64,000 bases of DNA from Stenopsyche tienmushanensis (lineage: Eukaryota > Arthropoda > Insecta > Trichoptera > Stenopsychidae): assembly GCA_008973525.1 (NCBI GenBank), contig WACJ01000528.1, positions 682,001 to 746,000 of the forward strand. The letters are read 5' to 3'. This document shows, piece after piece, positions 41,493 to 54,589 of the stretch. Both the position numbers and the translations under genes were made by a program. The first letter of the stretch is position 1. Each line of letters opens with the position of its first letter. The notes beneath the pieces were generated by a model, which made no database searches, was not told the DNA's origin, and saw nothing but the letters and a program-made list of their open reading frames with translations.

Positions 41493-41733
41493 CAGCTTAA
41501 CGACCGCATGTTTTTTTAAATTTTTTTGCCGATTTTGGCGATTTTGCAAAAAGAAAGCAAAAAAAACTGCCATTTCACTAAATTCACTATATTTCGTAAA
41601 CCACTTGAGGTATTTTAGTAACCCAATAACTTTTCAATAGAATGGAACGTATGACGTAGGCTCATATAAGAGTCCACGGACAACAACCAAAGTTTTTCAA
41701 AGACTCAAATACGAGTCCGCGGCCGTTAAGCTG
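41493..41733. mobile_element. TTAA-flanked MITE, 241 bp
   Basis: TTAA-CAGCTTAACGACCGC (from 41489) and GCGGCCGTTAAGCTG-TTAA (to 41737) form 15-bp inverted repeats with one mismatch and a TTAA target duplication. The ends start CAG rather than CCCT, so it is a different TTAA family (Kolobok- or piggyBac-related) from the elements at 21.7 and 42.9 kb. It is non-coding. Confidence 0.8.
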
Positions 41734-42604
41734 TTAATGTAATTCTATAATAATTAGGGATGTTTAATTTCATTTTCATTCATTCTTTATGGTGCTATGT
41801 CTCACTTGTCGAGACATAGATTTAGTTGAGACATTTACACATAAAATAAAATATATGCAGACACAACACAAAACGTGCCACAACATCGAGTTCACAATTT
41901 CTGACTATATTTTAACGTCTATGTATCGCCACACCGCACTTTTACCAGACACACTCAGTGTTTAGATTCGCATTAGCTAATAGAAGTACAGATTATGTTT
42001 TTTTGTGTACTGCAAACGACCAATTAAAACATAAAAAAGATTATGGATCTGTTTTCGGACCATCAAATCCTGCCCTCATATTAGATTCTGATCCTGATGA
42101 AGAAGTTTGGATTTTCTTTAAACGCAACCTTCATGGTTTACAGCAGCAGTTCTGCTTTTCTCTATTAGCCAAACATCAGTAGAACCATAAATTTCTAAAT
42201 AACGAGTCTATTTATGCGCCCTAACCAACGAGTCTAAAGTTGTGTGTTAGAGATACATCGAGGCATTTGAGAGTTCATTTTGGTATATTTTATGGTCAAT
42301 TTAAATAAACAATTTCATCAAAGGGGAGTTAATTTGCATAGTTATTCTGTGCTTGGATGTTAATGTTCAACAATATTGTGTTAAAGTCTACTTATTTATT
42401 TCAAAAAGTGCCTCAAAAAGTTTTTGATTTACCGCGTAATTCAAGGGATCTAAGAAATTGCTCAAATAATATGTTCATTCTTAGAAAAACTAGGCCTTTC
42501 TTTGCTTTGATGCCACATAATGGTAAAATCGTAATAGGAAATGTATTAAGGGACGAATAGGAATGAGTAAGCATTTGTCAAGGGACGAATGGATCCAGGG
42601 AGCA

Positions 42605-42700
42605 TCAAACTCATACACTCGAACCTCGTATAACGCGATTATAGAGTTCCGCAAAAACGTCGTGTAATACAAATCCGTGTTATACAAGGTTTGAAGTTTA
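42605..42700. repeat. CCTCGTATAACGCGA terminal-like motif
   Basis: CGAACCTCGTATAACGCGAT here, CAATCCTCGTATAACGCGAC at 21362..21381 and a weaker TGATCCTTCGTATAACACGA at 58233..58252 look like ends of one pogo-like family. Inverted partner motifs (GTGTTATACAAGG near 42682) are nearby. Confidence 0.4.
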
Positions 42701-42935
42701 TATAAAATTAAGTATGTACACAAAGTACGTAACAAATTGGAACAAAATTGGAAAAATCGATGTCTCAATCGGACGAGACAGCGGACGATAAGAGTTAAGA
42801 TACATTTATATCTATATGAGGATATAAGGACATCAATATTGACTACATAAAGATTTAAATAATAAAAAATGACATATAAATGTTGTTATAGCAACAACAA
42901 ACTTATCTCATCTTCTTCCATATGACAGTTCTTAA

Positions 42936-43537
42936 CCCTTTGGCTACCAAGCCTTTTTTTTACGAATGTGCTAGAATTACCAAGATTCTGGCGTAAAATA
43001 AAAAAATAATAAAATGTGTTACATAATTTCTAAACTCCCAATGGTCGCAGTGGTCGTAAACATTATTATATAATGGTGATATAATTATTATTAATTTAAA
43101 TATAATTAAAACATACATATTTTTACTATTTCTTTAAATTGTATTTTAAAAAAGCATGGTTCAAGAAGTGGGAGTAATCTGATGCAACACGCGCGTTTGT
43201 GACGCGTGCCACAAAATAAGTATGATTTTTTTTTTAAATGTAATTTTTTTCTGACCGCGTAAAAGAGAAACCGCGTAAAATGGGTACCGCGTAGTGTATT
43301 TAAAAAAAAATCATCAATTCTAAATTTCGATATAGTTAATACTTATTAAAAAAAATATATATATTCAAAAATGTTATGAACCCCTGGAGCAATACACGCC
43401 GAAGCGCGCGTTTGTCAACAACAGCCTGTCAATAAATTAGCTTACGTTATTATTATTATTAAATTCTGAGCCGTCGGCTCCGGTAATTCTCGCTAGTATG
43501 CAAAAGCCGATTAAATCGGCTCCCGGTAGCCAAAGGG
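42936..43537. mobile_element. second TTAA-type element, 602 bp, 13-bp perfect TIRs
   Basis: TTAA-CCCTTTGGCTACC at the left (42932..42948) and GGTAGCCAAAGGG-TTAA at the right (43525..43541) form perfect 13-bp inverted repeats with duplicated TTAA, as in piggyBac. The right part holds subterminal palindromes such as GAGCCGTCGGCTC and AGCCGATTAAATCGGCT. The interior also has ACCGCGTA-type direct repeats near 43255..43295. No coding capacity is seen. Confidence 0.9.
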
Positions 43538-44469
43538 TTAAAAGAGCTGTCAACTTTGCGAGTCGCTACCAACGCAAGAAAAATGGACTTGTTGCACACT
43601 ACATTTATAATATATGATAATATTCAGACAATTAAGAATAATGTATTTTAAATTGCATATATTTTAAGAAGAATCTGTTTGTACAACGCAATCAGCGTAT
43701 AATGCAACACGTTCTAAAAAGGGAGAGCATTCATCACGCTTGCATGCTTCCGCCACACATCGTTTGCATCGACGATTCTCAAATATCTTAATACATTCAT
43801 GCACATGGCTTTTCATGAATTATGCAAATGCTCATATATCTCCTTCGTAGTCGAAGGAAAGTTGTTAATGCGTGGAAAATGAAGATATACAAGTACAAGG
43901 TAAGGTCAACGCATACTGTGGTCAGCAATGTGACAAACACTCAATTCAATAAGGTCATAGGATGCAACGATGGAAGAAATGCATGGTAATAAAATTCCAT
44001 TGAAATCGATCTCGAAAAAAAACGAGAATTAGTAATTTAGCATTAAATACTTCGATTAACACTTCGAAACTATAATCGCAAGAAAAAAATTAACAAACTT
44101 AATGTTTGATATTCATATGTAAACATAAAAGATCCAGGCTTCAATGCTTGAAAAATATTAAAGAGGACACGATTTCTATTAGAAGATATTTTCTGTAATT
44201 TAGCTTTGTTGAAACTTTTATTTTAATTTTAGTTTTATTAATATTTTAAAGTACATCTGAATTTTTTTATAATCATTTTCGAAAATATCCTAGTTATAAG
44301 CTGATGCCAATGGAAGTTGCCATTAAAGTTTGCTGGTGGCAGGAATTGTGACTCAAAATTTTATTTAAAATCAATACAATATTTAAATTTTATTAATAAA
44401 ATATTTTTTAAGAATATGAGGCAAGTTTTGATTGTAAATTTAAAAAAAATACGTTTTAAAAGCATTTAA

Positions 44470-45165
44470 ACGAAATGGCACGATTTTTTTTCATTCTTTT
44501 GCACCTTTCTTGCAATAAAAACACACTTAAACTATAATATCATCCCAGAATTAGCTTCATCTTAATTATAAATAATATAAAACTTTTAATACAATTATTT
44601 TTAATAATCGGTCAATAGTTTTTGACTGAGCCAGTTAAAAAAAGTTTTGAGAAAAACTCGTTTGAAAATAAAGTTATCGAAAACAAGAAATTGAAGACAG
44701 TATTAAATGGTAACAGTACCACCTAGTGGTTTATCAGCTATTCTAGTACCATATAGCAACCTTTCTTCTTCTTCATACGCATAATTTTGAGCTTGCATCT
44801 CCTTTTTTCGAGCTTTCCGAGCTTCCTTGGTCTTTCGTCTATTCTGTCGGTTGATCCATTTTTTCCCATGTGTAATTAAAACTGCAAGGCAAACAACTAC
44901 TTCCAGCTCAACAGCATTATAATTACTGAATTTCTTTAATTAAATATAGCAAAAGTCAAAAATGCTCCAACCTCGATTACTATTAGGACAGAATGTAGGC
45001 GCATCTTTCAAAAAAAATTCCGGAGAAGGATTTGTTGCGTGGTTTACTATGTTGGTTTGTGGTATTCTGTTTTCCTTTCGGATAATATTATATTTTGACT
45101 TTTAACTTTCAACAAATTCTAGGTAGACCGAAACTAAACTAATGCTAACCGACGCGAAGCGAATC
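44470..45165 (-). mobile_element. uncharacterised repeat family K, copy 2 (degenerate)
   Basis: This copy follows the copy at 29.2 kb with many substitutions and small deletions. The segment equivalent to the 120-codon frame is at about 44730..45000 and is disrupted. It extends further left (44345..44470), where it matches 51290..51474 instead, giving a longer view of the element. Confidence 0.65.
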
Positions 45166-45748
45166 CGAGATGCACTTAAGCGTCACGTCTGTCTTCACCC
45201 TAGCTTGGCAACACCCTAGCGAGGAAAGGAGGGACTAGACTCTTTGCATTCCAGGAAGCCCTTTCCAGTAGAATTAAAAAGCTCGTCTAGAGTAGTTTTC
45301 CACTGTTTTCCGAAGAAAACTACTCAGTCTTTACAAACTTCTCACGCTCCCTATCGAAACGGTCATGAAAGTATTCGTCAATACGTTCATTCAGGAGACC
45401 CGTTGAGTGAGTGTTCTAAATGAATCTCGGAAGTTATGCTACCTTCAACATCGAGCGAATGAGGAGGTGAATGTATGATACAGACGAAATGGATATAACC
45501 CCTTCCTGTAAATGGATATTGAAGAGACCCATAGTTCTGCAGTGGACTTTTTGTGGCTGCACTATGAAATTGATGAAATATAAGGTTAAATTTTAATATT
45601 TTTTCAAAAGTACTGATATTTCAAATCTGATTTCGGACGATCGATGCATTTGGGCAAGACAGCCAATAATGCAGGATACAGTGTCACTATTTGTGTAGTT
45701 AGTCATGTTTTTTGTTTTGATATTGGGAAGTAAGCAAAACCGCAGTAT

Positions 45749-46136
45749 ACCGCAATGATGTTGTTGCCGACATTTATAACACTTTTTGAGACCTATAAAT
45801 AAATGTTATATATACTTAAAATTGTAATGCTTTGAATGTTACAATACTTCAATCAAGTTCCCGCGTTACAACTTTTGCCACATCTACCGAAACCCTAGCC
45901 ATTTTGAATCGAAAGCAGACGACGTTTATTTTACAATAATTAACGGAAACTGCTTGTAGTGAGAAAAACACCTTTGTAGATTTTAATTTAATGCCGATAT
46001 ATACAATTATTCTGGTTTCTAAAATTGTTGTTAGGGTTCGCAACGTTGAAAGTTTGGTAGACTGTAACTTTTCTGATTTACATTTTATAAACACCGACTG
46101 AAACAATAATAAACTTTGTAGAAATGAGTGCAAAAT
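45749..46136. repeat. dispersed repeat, long copy
   Basis: Its ends are shared with 55971..56120: ATGTTGTTGCCGA(C/T)ATTTATAACA at one end and GTAGACTGTAA(C/T)TTT(T/C)CTGATTTACA and GCAAAATTTCG at the other. The central 240 bp or so are absent from the second copy. The class is unknown. Confidence 0.55.
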
Positions 46137-47119
46137 TTCGAGCCTCTCGTGCTACAATGAAAGATTGTTTTAGAAAAATCAATAAAATATTGGAAAATAA
46201 TGAAAATATTGCTACTCGCTTATAGATCCTCATAGCATATGAAAATTCTTAGTTTCGTCTTCCGTCTCCTATTGAGCAACAGTAAACACTATATAAGTAA
46301 AATATATAATATTATAATGTTACATATGATCAATTCTATTGAAATGATCGACGTTAATATTAATTTTCAAGATCACTTAGATGCATATGCGAATGATCAT
46401 TCCTAAGTTTTCGCGCCTTCTATTTGGATCCCACATCGAAGTGCTGCATCAGTAATTCAATTTAACGATTTTGTTACATTGCAAACGATCTGACTGCATC
46501 GAGCACTTATTCAAGATTATTTTAGGGCGCATCACATGCAAGTGCATTTATCCCGATGTGCGATCTTCGCGATGCGGGTCGAAAAGTTTTTAGAGCAAAC
46601 GAGCATAGAAGAAATCCTTGACAGCGGGGAATTCATTTTCTACGTTGAATAATTCAAACACGTCGATCTAATCAACACAGCTAATAGGCTGACTCCGAAT
46701 GTATATTTTGAGCTTTCTCCAATGCGAAAACCGAGATGCATAATTGATAAACAGTGTTCAATACATCAATGCAAGTCGGTCTGCAAATATCTCATTGTTA
46801 ATGATCTACTGTGTAAGTTGGCACCGTGTCAAGGAGCCTCTATGCACGCGGTGCACTTTAAACTTATTCGGTGGCTAAATTCATTGTTCTCACTTTGGTT
46901 ACACGTTTTCTTGTCTTGCTCAATAGACAAAAAGTTGAATTTCAGTTACATAAGATCGATGCATCATTTTTATTTGGCTGACATAAAAGCTTTTTTTTAG
47001 CTATTATTACATAGTGTTACAAAAAAAAGGGTCCACAAGACTTGGTATTACGGATTGATTTTACCCCATTGCAGCTGTCGAATCCATTGATAACTGCCTA
47101 TTTATTTAACCATTTAACC

Positions 47120-47418
47120 CTCCAGCCCGTATGGTGGTGCAGTCGCCTATTTGCGAGCGAATTCCAGTGATTCAGAAAGAACTCTTGCACGTGGAGCTCT
47201 GAGAGAGACAGAAACGGAGGGTATCATGCAATGTTGAGTTTGGACGTAATGACCAAATATTGTATGCTATCGACAGTGTTTATTTATTTATGTACAAACT
47301 TCATACACACTGCGGCTGTCTTGACTGATAAGTGGATTTGTACAGATGATAAGTGGCGGACAACCAAATATAGCATCTAAGATTTTGATTATTTTAAATC
47401 GGCTCACTACTCAAAGGG
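47120..47418 (+). mobile_element. piggyBac-like element copy 3, 299 bp, TTAA on both sides
   Basis: TTAA (47116..47119) is followed by CCCTCCAGCCCGTATGGTGG, and CTCAAAGGG is followed by TTAA (47419..47422). It is an internally shortened copy that keeps the two ends and part of the body (GAGCGAATTCCAGTGATTCA; GTGGATTTGTACAGATGATA). A further CAAAGGG-TTAA end at 47822..47832 may belong to another decayed copy. Confidence 0.85.
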
Positions 47419-49316
47419 TTAAGAAGAAGCTAAGAAGCCAAAATACTGGCACAAACTATCATATTTTTGGGATTAAGAAGCAAGCTCCATCAATTCGTAT
47501 ATTCTTTATAAAGCGGAGAAAAAATAGATATACGAAAAACAAAGTCGAATCAAGTTCTGGTAGAATAATTGAGGAGACATTTGCCAGGCACAGAATTGAG
47601 CTTTGGCCTCAAGCTCCAATGAAACCTGTTTAAATTGAAAACGCCAGTGTAACTCTAACTAAAAAGGATGAAAAAGACGCGAAATGACAAAATAAATTAC
47701 TTATATGTGTTTGTGTATAAATCATTCAAATGTAGCTATAAGACACTTGCCGCTACGTCGTTAGAAATCCGTTTAATCGTCTTGAGTTGCTAGTTTGTCA
47801 GAACGAAGAAGCCCTCGAGTGCAAAGGGTTAAAAATAGCATTTGAAAATAATAATAATTTTCTCCTATCTAAAATTCACATCCAAATAATTTTATCCTCA
47901 CTTTACCACATGTGAAAGGCAAATAGAAAATCATCGCATGATCAATTCTTTGAACAAACAAAGATCCCCTATATTCAATAACGGATATGGCACCTTAGTT
48001 AGTCCCTCGATATACGCGGTACTCATATTGCGTGTTTCCACTTTTAAGCAATCAAAAATATGTATTTTAATAAATATTCCAATTGATAGACGAAACGTGT
48101 AGGGCGGTGATATACAAGTCACAATCTATACCGAATATACTAATGGACTCCGATGAAAAATCTTGAAAATGACGCTAACAGCGATTGCTGATCAAATTTA
48201 ACCCAAATAATATTTTTGAAATTCTACAAATAGCTATTTGCGATCTACATTCCGAAAATGCACCATAAGAATATTGGATCATTTTTTCATTTTTTACCCC
48301 ATTTTGTTAACATTTTGATCATTAAATATACAGGAAAGATCTCTACAGAAAGCTCCAATCATAGGATGACTGACAGAATATAGACCGAAAAAATTGGGAT
48401 GAACGTAATACATATTATTGACTTAAGAATACAAACTAGGACCAATGTTGATAACAATATTACCTTATGTTTTGATTTAACAGGATGAAAAAAGAAGATA
48501 ACAGTATTATGAGATTATTTGCAATCACAGTTGCGATAGACAAAACATGAGATAAACGAATTAAAGCAATTAATTTAGATTAAATCATGAATGTTGGAAG
48601 GCATTGTTTCAAATTGTGATTGTGGATTTGTTTCGCCTTGAAAATGGAACAATTCAGCGTCCCGAAGCTCGGACTCACCCGAAATGGGACGATCTCAATC
48701 AAAATGAAGGCTTCGAACCAGAATGAAGTCGAAAATCGATAACCGATTAAACCGTTATTTATGTCGGAACGAAAACCGACATTAATTTATTCTCTCTATG
48801 CTTAGTAATATGTGCTTATCAATTTCGTAAATATAACCCTTACTTATTTTATGACTTTTTTTTCAAACCTCCAAAATTGCAAACCAAATAAGAATTGCTC
48901 AATTAGTCCGGCGGACATACAATTTAATCGAATGACAATGCCCCCTCAACTAGAAACCATAAAATAACAAGCATTGTCGAAAGTAATTATTTATAGTCCT
49001 AATAATTCTGTTTATTCCACCATAATATGGTTTTCTTGTGGTAGATAAATGCATCTTCTGGTGTTCAAAAAAATGTATACATGTGGTAACACATAAGTCC
49101 CCATCAAGTTGACCATGGTAAAATATTGTGAGCTTACTAACACATTCATTAAATGCACACTAATATATCACCTGATAAGGTTGGCTTGTCAAAACCAATA
49201 AGAAGCATTTTGTAGCCATAAATTCTATACGAAACAAAGAACAGGCATTGACTGATATATGGTATACAAAATGTATTCATTTTCTATTAGCAATTTACAG
49301 CATCTAATGCCTTTAA

Positions 49317-50068
49317 CCCTTTGAAAAGTGAGCTAATTTTACATTTTCATATTCTTCGATGCTAATTTACTTATTAACCACTTATCATCCGTACAAATCC
49401 ACTTATCTGTCAAGACCGCAGCAGCGCGTATGAAGCTTATATTTGACACTCTCGTCGCCCAACGTGAATCGGTGTTGTTTCTCACCGGACCAAAAGTCGA
49501 TAGTTGGAACGAAAACACAAGGAATAGCGATGACATGTGGCGCGTCTTTTAGGTGTTGTTTTATCTTAGATAGATAAGCTTGGCTCTGTCATTAGCAGAC
49601 AGTAAGTCTGTCATTAGCAGATAAGTGCGAACAGACAAGGGTAGGAATACAAGTTTCGAGGTTGACTTGGAAGACATTATAGAAAGACGTTCGTCAAGTT
49701 GAAATTTGCAAGTCGTTATAGAAATACGTAACAATGAGACGCTGGATTCGCTTTTCTGAGACTCGGGACTTCGGAGACGCGCATATCTGGTGGACGCAGC
49801 GACGAACGAGTTAAATAAATAAACACTGCCGATAGCACAAAATATTCGGTTATTTCTTCAAGTAAAAATAAAAAATACCCTTGAAATCGATTCATTATAT
49901 CATTCATACATGATTATCAGTCGATGAATTTGGGTTAACGATCTACACTATCGTGCGATGTACGCAGGAAGATCTCTGTCTCTGTCTGCCATGAACAGTT
50001 ACCGAGCTGCGCTACGTTTTATCCGTCTCAGTCTCTCTCGCCAATACGCCATCATCTTACCCTACAGG
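49317..50068 (-). mobile_element. piggyBac-like element copy 4, 752 bp, inverted
   Basis: TTAA (49313..49316) is followed by CCCTTTGAAAAGTGAGC, and GGGTAAGATG read inward from the other end precedes CCTACAGG-TTAA (50069..50072). It is the reverse orientation of copy 1 and exactly the same length. It has the landmarks CACTTATCATCCGTACAAAT and CACTCTCGTCGCC. It contains no transposase. Confidence 0.85.
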
Positions 50069-50826
50069 TTAAAAACACATTCGTTGCGTCATAGGACATA
50101 TATATACATGAGATGACTTAATTTTTACTTTGTATTTATGACATTCTCATTAGGATCAATAATATTGGATATCTATAGGATAATATTGGAAAATTATGTT
50201 AAAAAGAGCACACATAAAGGTAGCTATAATTGAATTACTGACTTTATTTTTTTTTCGATATATTATATGTTGTCTATAGCACTGAGATGGTGAAAAACAG
50301 CCACAATGGCAACTACTTAATAATATGTAAGAGTTCGAACTATTGTTTTTGGATTAGCACCCATCCTGACACTCAATTGTCATTCGCTTACTACCGTTGA
50401 GGGTCTTCTTCGGGGTTATTTTTTTTCTATACAAATAATATTGCAAATATGTTGTCAAATTCATTAAAATGTACTATATGCAATATACAGGGATTCAAAC
50501 AAGAAAAAAAATTAGCATTAATTCATATGCATCTAACGTGATCTTCGTACGCATTTAAGGACCATTTCAAGCTCTCTGAAATTGATTAGTTTCCCTATGA
50601 ATTTTTTCATCGTAACGAAGTCGTTAATGCCATTCAAGAAATACATTTTATGCTATTTCTATGCCAAATATGTGCAACTGCAAATGCATCACTGTAACAT
50701 AATGATATGTCATTAATATTCTTCTGCGTGTTATGAATAAATTGTCATAAAGCTATATACTGGGAAATGATAAATATTGTATTATAAGAACGCCATTGAA
50801 TATCATCAATATCGTTTTGATATACA

Positions 50827-50890
50827 CAGTAGCCTCTCGATCATCCGGGCCAATGCTCGGAAAAACACGGATATTCAAAATTATCAAATT
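50827..50890 (+). mobile_element. solo pogo/Tigger-type terminal sequence
   Basis: CAGTAGCCTCTCGATCATCC followed by GGGCCAATGCTCGG and ACACGGATATTC has the typical Tigger end (CAGTNNAACCTCGATTATCCGG, then GGATAATC). No matching right end was found within about 400 bp, so this is a truncated copy. Confidence 0.55.
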
Positions 50891-51289
50891 TATACTTGGT
50901 TTCGAATATAATATGATATTTATGATACGATTTTTTAAACAAATTTCTAATATTACTTCTATTTTTCTTAAAGCTATTTTATTATTATATTTAAATCCCC
51001 TTCGTAATTTAACGACATTTTATGAGTAGCTTATCTTATAGTATCACATTCTATGTATAACATCAAGTAACGTAACTTTTTTTCCCCATAAATTGATCAA
51101 TTTGTCGTGAGAGTCATCGGATAGCCTTGGCTGCGGGAAGATGTGTTCCCGTGGTCAGATCGCATGGTCTCTCTCGTGATTAATAAAGAAGTTATCTAAG
51201 ACAATTGTTTCTATTTGACACCCGTCTACCTCCATCCGACCGCTCAGCTATTTTTTTTTTTGAGTCGTGTTATAGGATGCTTCCCATGG

Positions 51290-51474
51290 AAGGTCACTTT
51301 TTTATTGAAAAAAAAAATTAATTGAAATCAATACAACATTTCAATTTTATTAGCAGTATAATTTCTAAATAAATGAACCATGTTTGATTGAAAAAAGAAA
51401 AAAATATATATTTAAGAAATATTTGAACAAAATTTTTTAACTGTTTTTTACAACTTTCATGCAATAAAAACATA
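51290..51474 (-). mobile_element. repeat family K fragment
   Basis: The segment matches 44345..44530 (shared: AAATCAATACAA, TTTTATTA, TTTGATTG, CATGCAATAAAAAC). It is cut off at the junction with hAT-like copy 3. Confidence 0.5.
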
Positions 51475-51973
51475 AAAACACTCGCAAAATTCCCGATTTC
51501 CCGACAAATTATTTATTTCCGTCGCTGCAGATGAATACTTATACTCTATAATACTTTGCTGTGATTCATAATTATATTACGGAGGAATACAAAAATTCTG
51601 AACCCCGTATCATATTTCATATCAATATTCCCATTATTAGAGTCGAGGTGTAGTAAATACAACACCGGTAGGGAAATGTTAATATAACAATTTGAAAAAC
51701 ATATACGTACTGTATATGTATATGCATACAGAGATTAGACAGTTACTGCCCCTAGGCGTCGCCTAAGCTCGCCAATTAGTAGTTACGCCACTGTTTCCAA
51801 GCGTCCAGATTTCAGCGAGAATGTCGCTATTTAGTAGCCTTGATCGTGTTGGTGAGGTGTACGATTTCTGTTGGATAAAAATTTCAATCCCGAATTTTTC
51901 GGGATTACGTTTACTAATCCCGGGATTCATGAGCACCTAAAACTGTCTGAGATCCCGGGATTGGATTCCCTAG
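51475..51973 (-). mobile_element. hAT-like family copy 3
   Basis: The copy is co-linear with copy 2 from the segment CAAAATTCCCGATTTCCC through CCCCTAGGCGTCGCCTAAGC to the terminus. The terminus here extends further than in copy 2: CTAATCCCGGGATTCATGAG, then AGATCCCGGGATTGG at the end. The transposase C-terminal part is lacking. Its left boundary abuts a fragment of the 29.2/44.5-kb repeat family, suggesting insertion into or deletion across that older repeat. Confidence 0.75.
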
Positions 51974-53903
51974 TTGGAAGACGATTTGAGCAACACTTAG
52001 TCTTGAAAACCCTGTATCGGAAGATCATATTGTCAGAAGCCTAACAATTAACCAAACAGAAAGTTTTAAGGCGTAAAAAAACACACGTAGCCCTATTTTT
52101 TGGCGCGACCGGTTGTTTCAGTATTAACCCTTTTAGTGATGGCTGATTGAACTATTGATTCACATTAAAAGCGCGAGGAAGACCGACGATCGATCCATGA
52201 GGTGCGCATGTAATATATTTAGATTTATTACATTTAATAAATACAATTTGGCGTACATCGTCTAAAAAAGGCTCTTAAATTGCCCCTTAAATGTCTTGCT
52301 TCAGCAATTATTCTAAAGGCTTAGGCACATTGCCAAAGCGATCTTGTCACCGAAGAATATTCATTGCATAAAAATAAATAAAAATGACTACATAACATTT
52401 TACTATAAAAGGCATGTCAATAGATTACTATCGCAATTACTACACCGAGCTTACAAATTTCAATATAAATTCACCCTTTGAGAAAACTCGTTTTTGTGCG
52501 CTTCCATCGGCTATTTCAGCATATATCCAAATGGATAAATTGAGTGGTTAAAACAAGAAATTACAATAATCATCTTGCTCCTGTTGATCTCCAAGAAAAT
52601 TTACAAGCAATATCCATAAGCAATGGAGAATTCATGACTTTATAAGAAGTCTTAATTTGAGTCGTCGTACGCTAATTTCAAGCTCGATATGAAAGATTAT
52701 CAATCAAATTTCATTATACTTGAACCATGTTTGCTTTGCAATTTCTTAATGTATGTTATTAAGACTTTATCGATATTTAATATTTGCGAAAAACATGATT
52801 AGATTGGCTCATATTTAAAACTATTTTTTACATTGGCCGATGTTCACCGACATAACTTCGAGAAATTTATTATAATTAACAGTATGACCGACTAGTTTAA
52901 TAGTTAAAGAAACCGGTTTCGCTAAATGGATTCAGTAGTAACAGCTATTAACCTGTGGGTTTGGTTTTATTATATTTGTAAGATCCTGATATGGAGTAGA
53001 ACCGCTTGGGAGGGCCGTGCATCTAACTGCATATAGCGTCATTTAAAAGTGCATTCTGCATCAATGAAAAAATATACATAAATGTGACTCTTAACTCTTT
53101 TACATCGGCTTTAGCGCAAATTAATTAGTTAATTCATTCTGGCATATAAGATTATGCTGTAATTAATATCGTTGGTGACGAAGGCGATGACAACTTCAGT
53201 GTTGAAACCTAATGAATAAGACTTGTTTCTGATGAAATATAAATGCGTTCAAAAATCGAATAGAGTACATATTTTAAAAAAAAATAGCATGATCGTGTGC
53301 TTTAGAATCGGTTTCTCCTTAAGAAATATGGATTAACATATTCTGCAGGACATTGCGGTGCCAAAAAGCCATTCACCCTATGAAGAACAATAGCAATAAA
53401 AATGTTTTTGGGTTGTAAACTAGTTTTTCGCATTCGACTCTGAATATTTATAGTTTGGCAACCGTATGATTCAAAATTCAATCTGGACCATTTTTGCAGC
53501 TCAAAATGGGATGAGTCATACCGCGAAAATAATATTTTGAATGTGTATATATTTTGTAAATTTAATTACGGATATCATTAATACATATACAAAAAATATT
53601 TATAATTTTAAAAGGCTTCTTCTTTAATTTTTTTTACAAGTGATGCAATTCGACATTGTAAGACCCAGGTCATCATTAAATTAAAATTTGATGACTAAAA
53701 TAAAATTGCATAATTATAGGGGCGCAATCTTTCCTTTGCATTTGCAAAGTATTCATATTGGATATACATTTTGATGTAGTCTATTCATGATCGTGTTCAC
53801 AAAAAGGTCGAAATCATCGCTCACAATCGCAAACTGTTTTGTTTTATTTATACCCAGTGATCATTAAAATTTGCTACGTTTCACACATAAACCCTACGTC
53901 CTA

Positions 53904-54589
53904 AGTGTCAGGGTTGTCGAAATACATTTTGAAAAAATATCCAATTTCCAGTTCTGACACCACTGGATTTCTTTGCCTGGGGACATACCCTTTTCCGTGG
54001 CGTCGTGTAAATTAATTTTTTTAGACAGGGGATAATTAACACGACAGTGAAGCCCACAAAAGAAATCCTAATTGAAGGAATAATCGCCACCTTTACAAAA
54101 ATGAAAGAGGAAATGCTACTTCAGACAACTACAGTTGAAATAAGGAAAAGGTGTCGTACGTGCATACGAAGCAGAGATGACCTATTTGAACAAATTTTGT
54201 AAATACATTTAATAAAAACATCTTAAACATAAAAAGTATTTTCTTAACTCTGACTCTACCAAACTGGCAACTCTTCAAGTTTAACGACTTATTGAATGAT
54301 TTATTTGACATGTAGCATATCGTTGGAAAGAGTATAATTTAGAGAACTTTTTGAACGTAAACTAAGTTCGAAATAGTTGTTAGATTTTTGTTTAAAGAAT
54401 TTAGAAGTTGACATTTCTCATTCGTTTGCAAATTTAATGTGACTTTGAAAGCTCAGAAGTAATTTTCTTTAAAGCAATTGCATAAAATAATGATTTATTT
54501 GGAACAAAAATATATTTCAAAATACAAAAACAGAGGCACGAAATAGGACGAAGTAGATATTCAAAATGTATTTCGACAACCCTGACACT
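53904..54589. mobile_element. mariner-type deletion derivative, 686 bp, perfect TIRs
   Basis: Both ends carry the same inverted repeat starting AGTGTCAGGGTTGTCGAAAT. It is perfect to about 30 bp, and 33 bp including the flanking CTA/TAG. The element sits between TA dinucleotides (53902..53903 and 54590..54591), the mariner/Tc1 target. The interior keeps only the 3' end of a transposase. Perfect inverted repeats imply a comparatively young or recently mobilised element. Confidence 0.9.
53955..54202 (+). pseudogene. transposase C-terminal fragment inside the mariner-type element
   Basis: TPLDFFAWGHTLFRGVV then stop gives the conserved (L)TPLDFF(L)WG block with the third catalytic Asp. After a short gap the frame continues KPTKEILIEGIIATFTKMKE, EEMLLQTTTVEIRKRC and RSRDDLFEQIL then TAA, the usual C-terminal pattern. 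The N-terminal two thirds are deleted, so the copy depends on a helper transposase. Confidence 0.8.
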
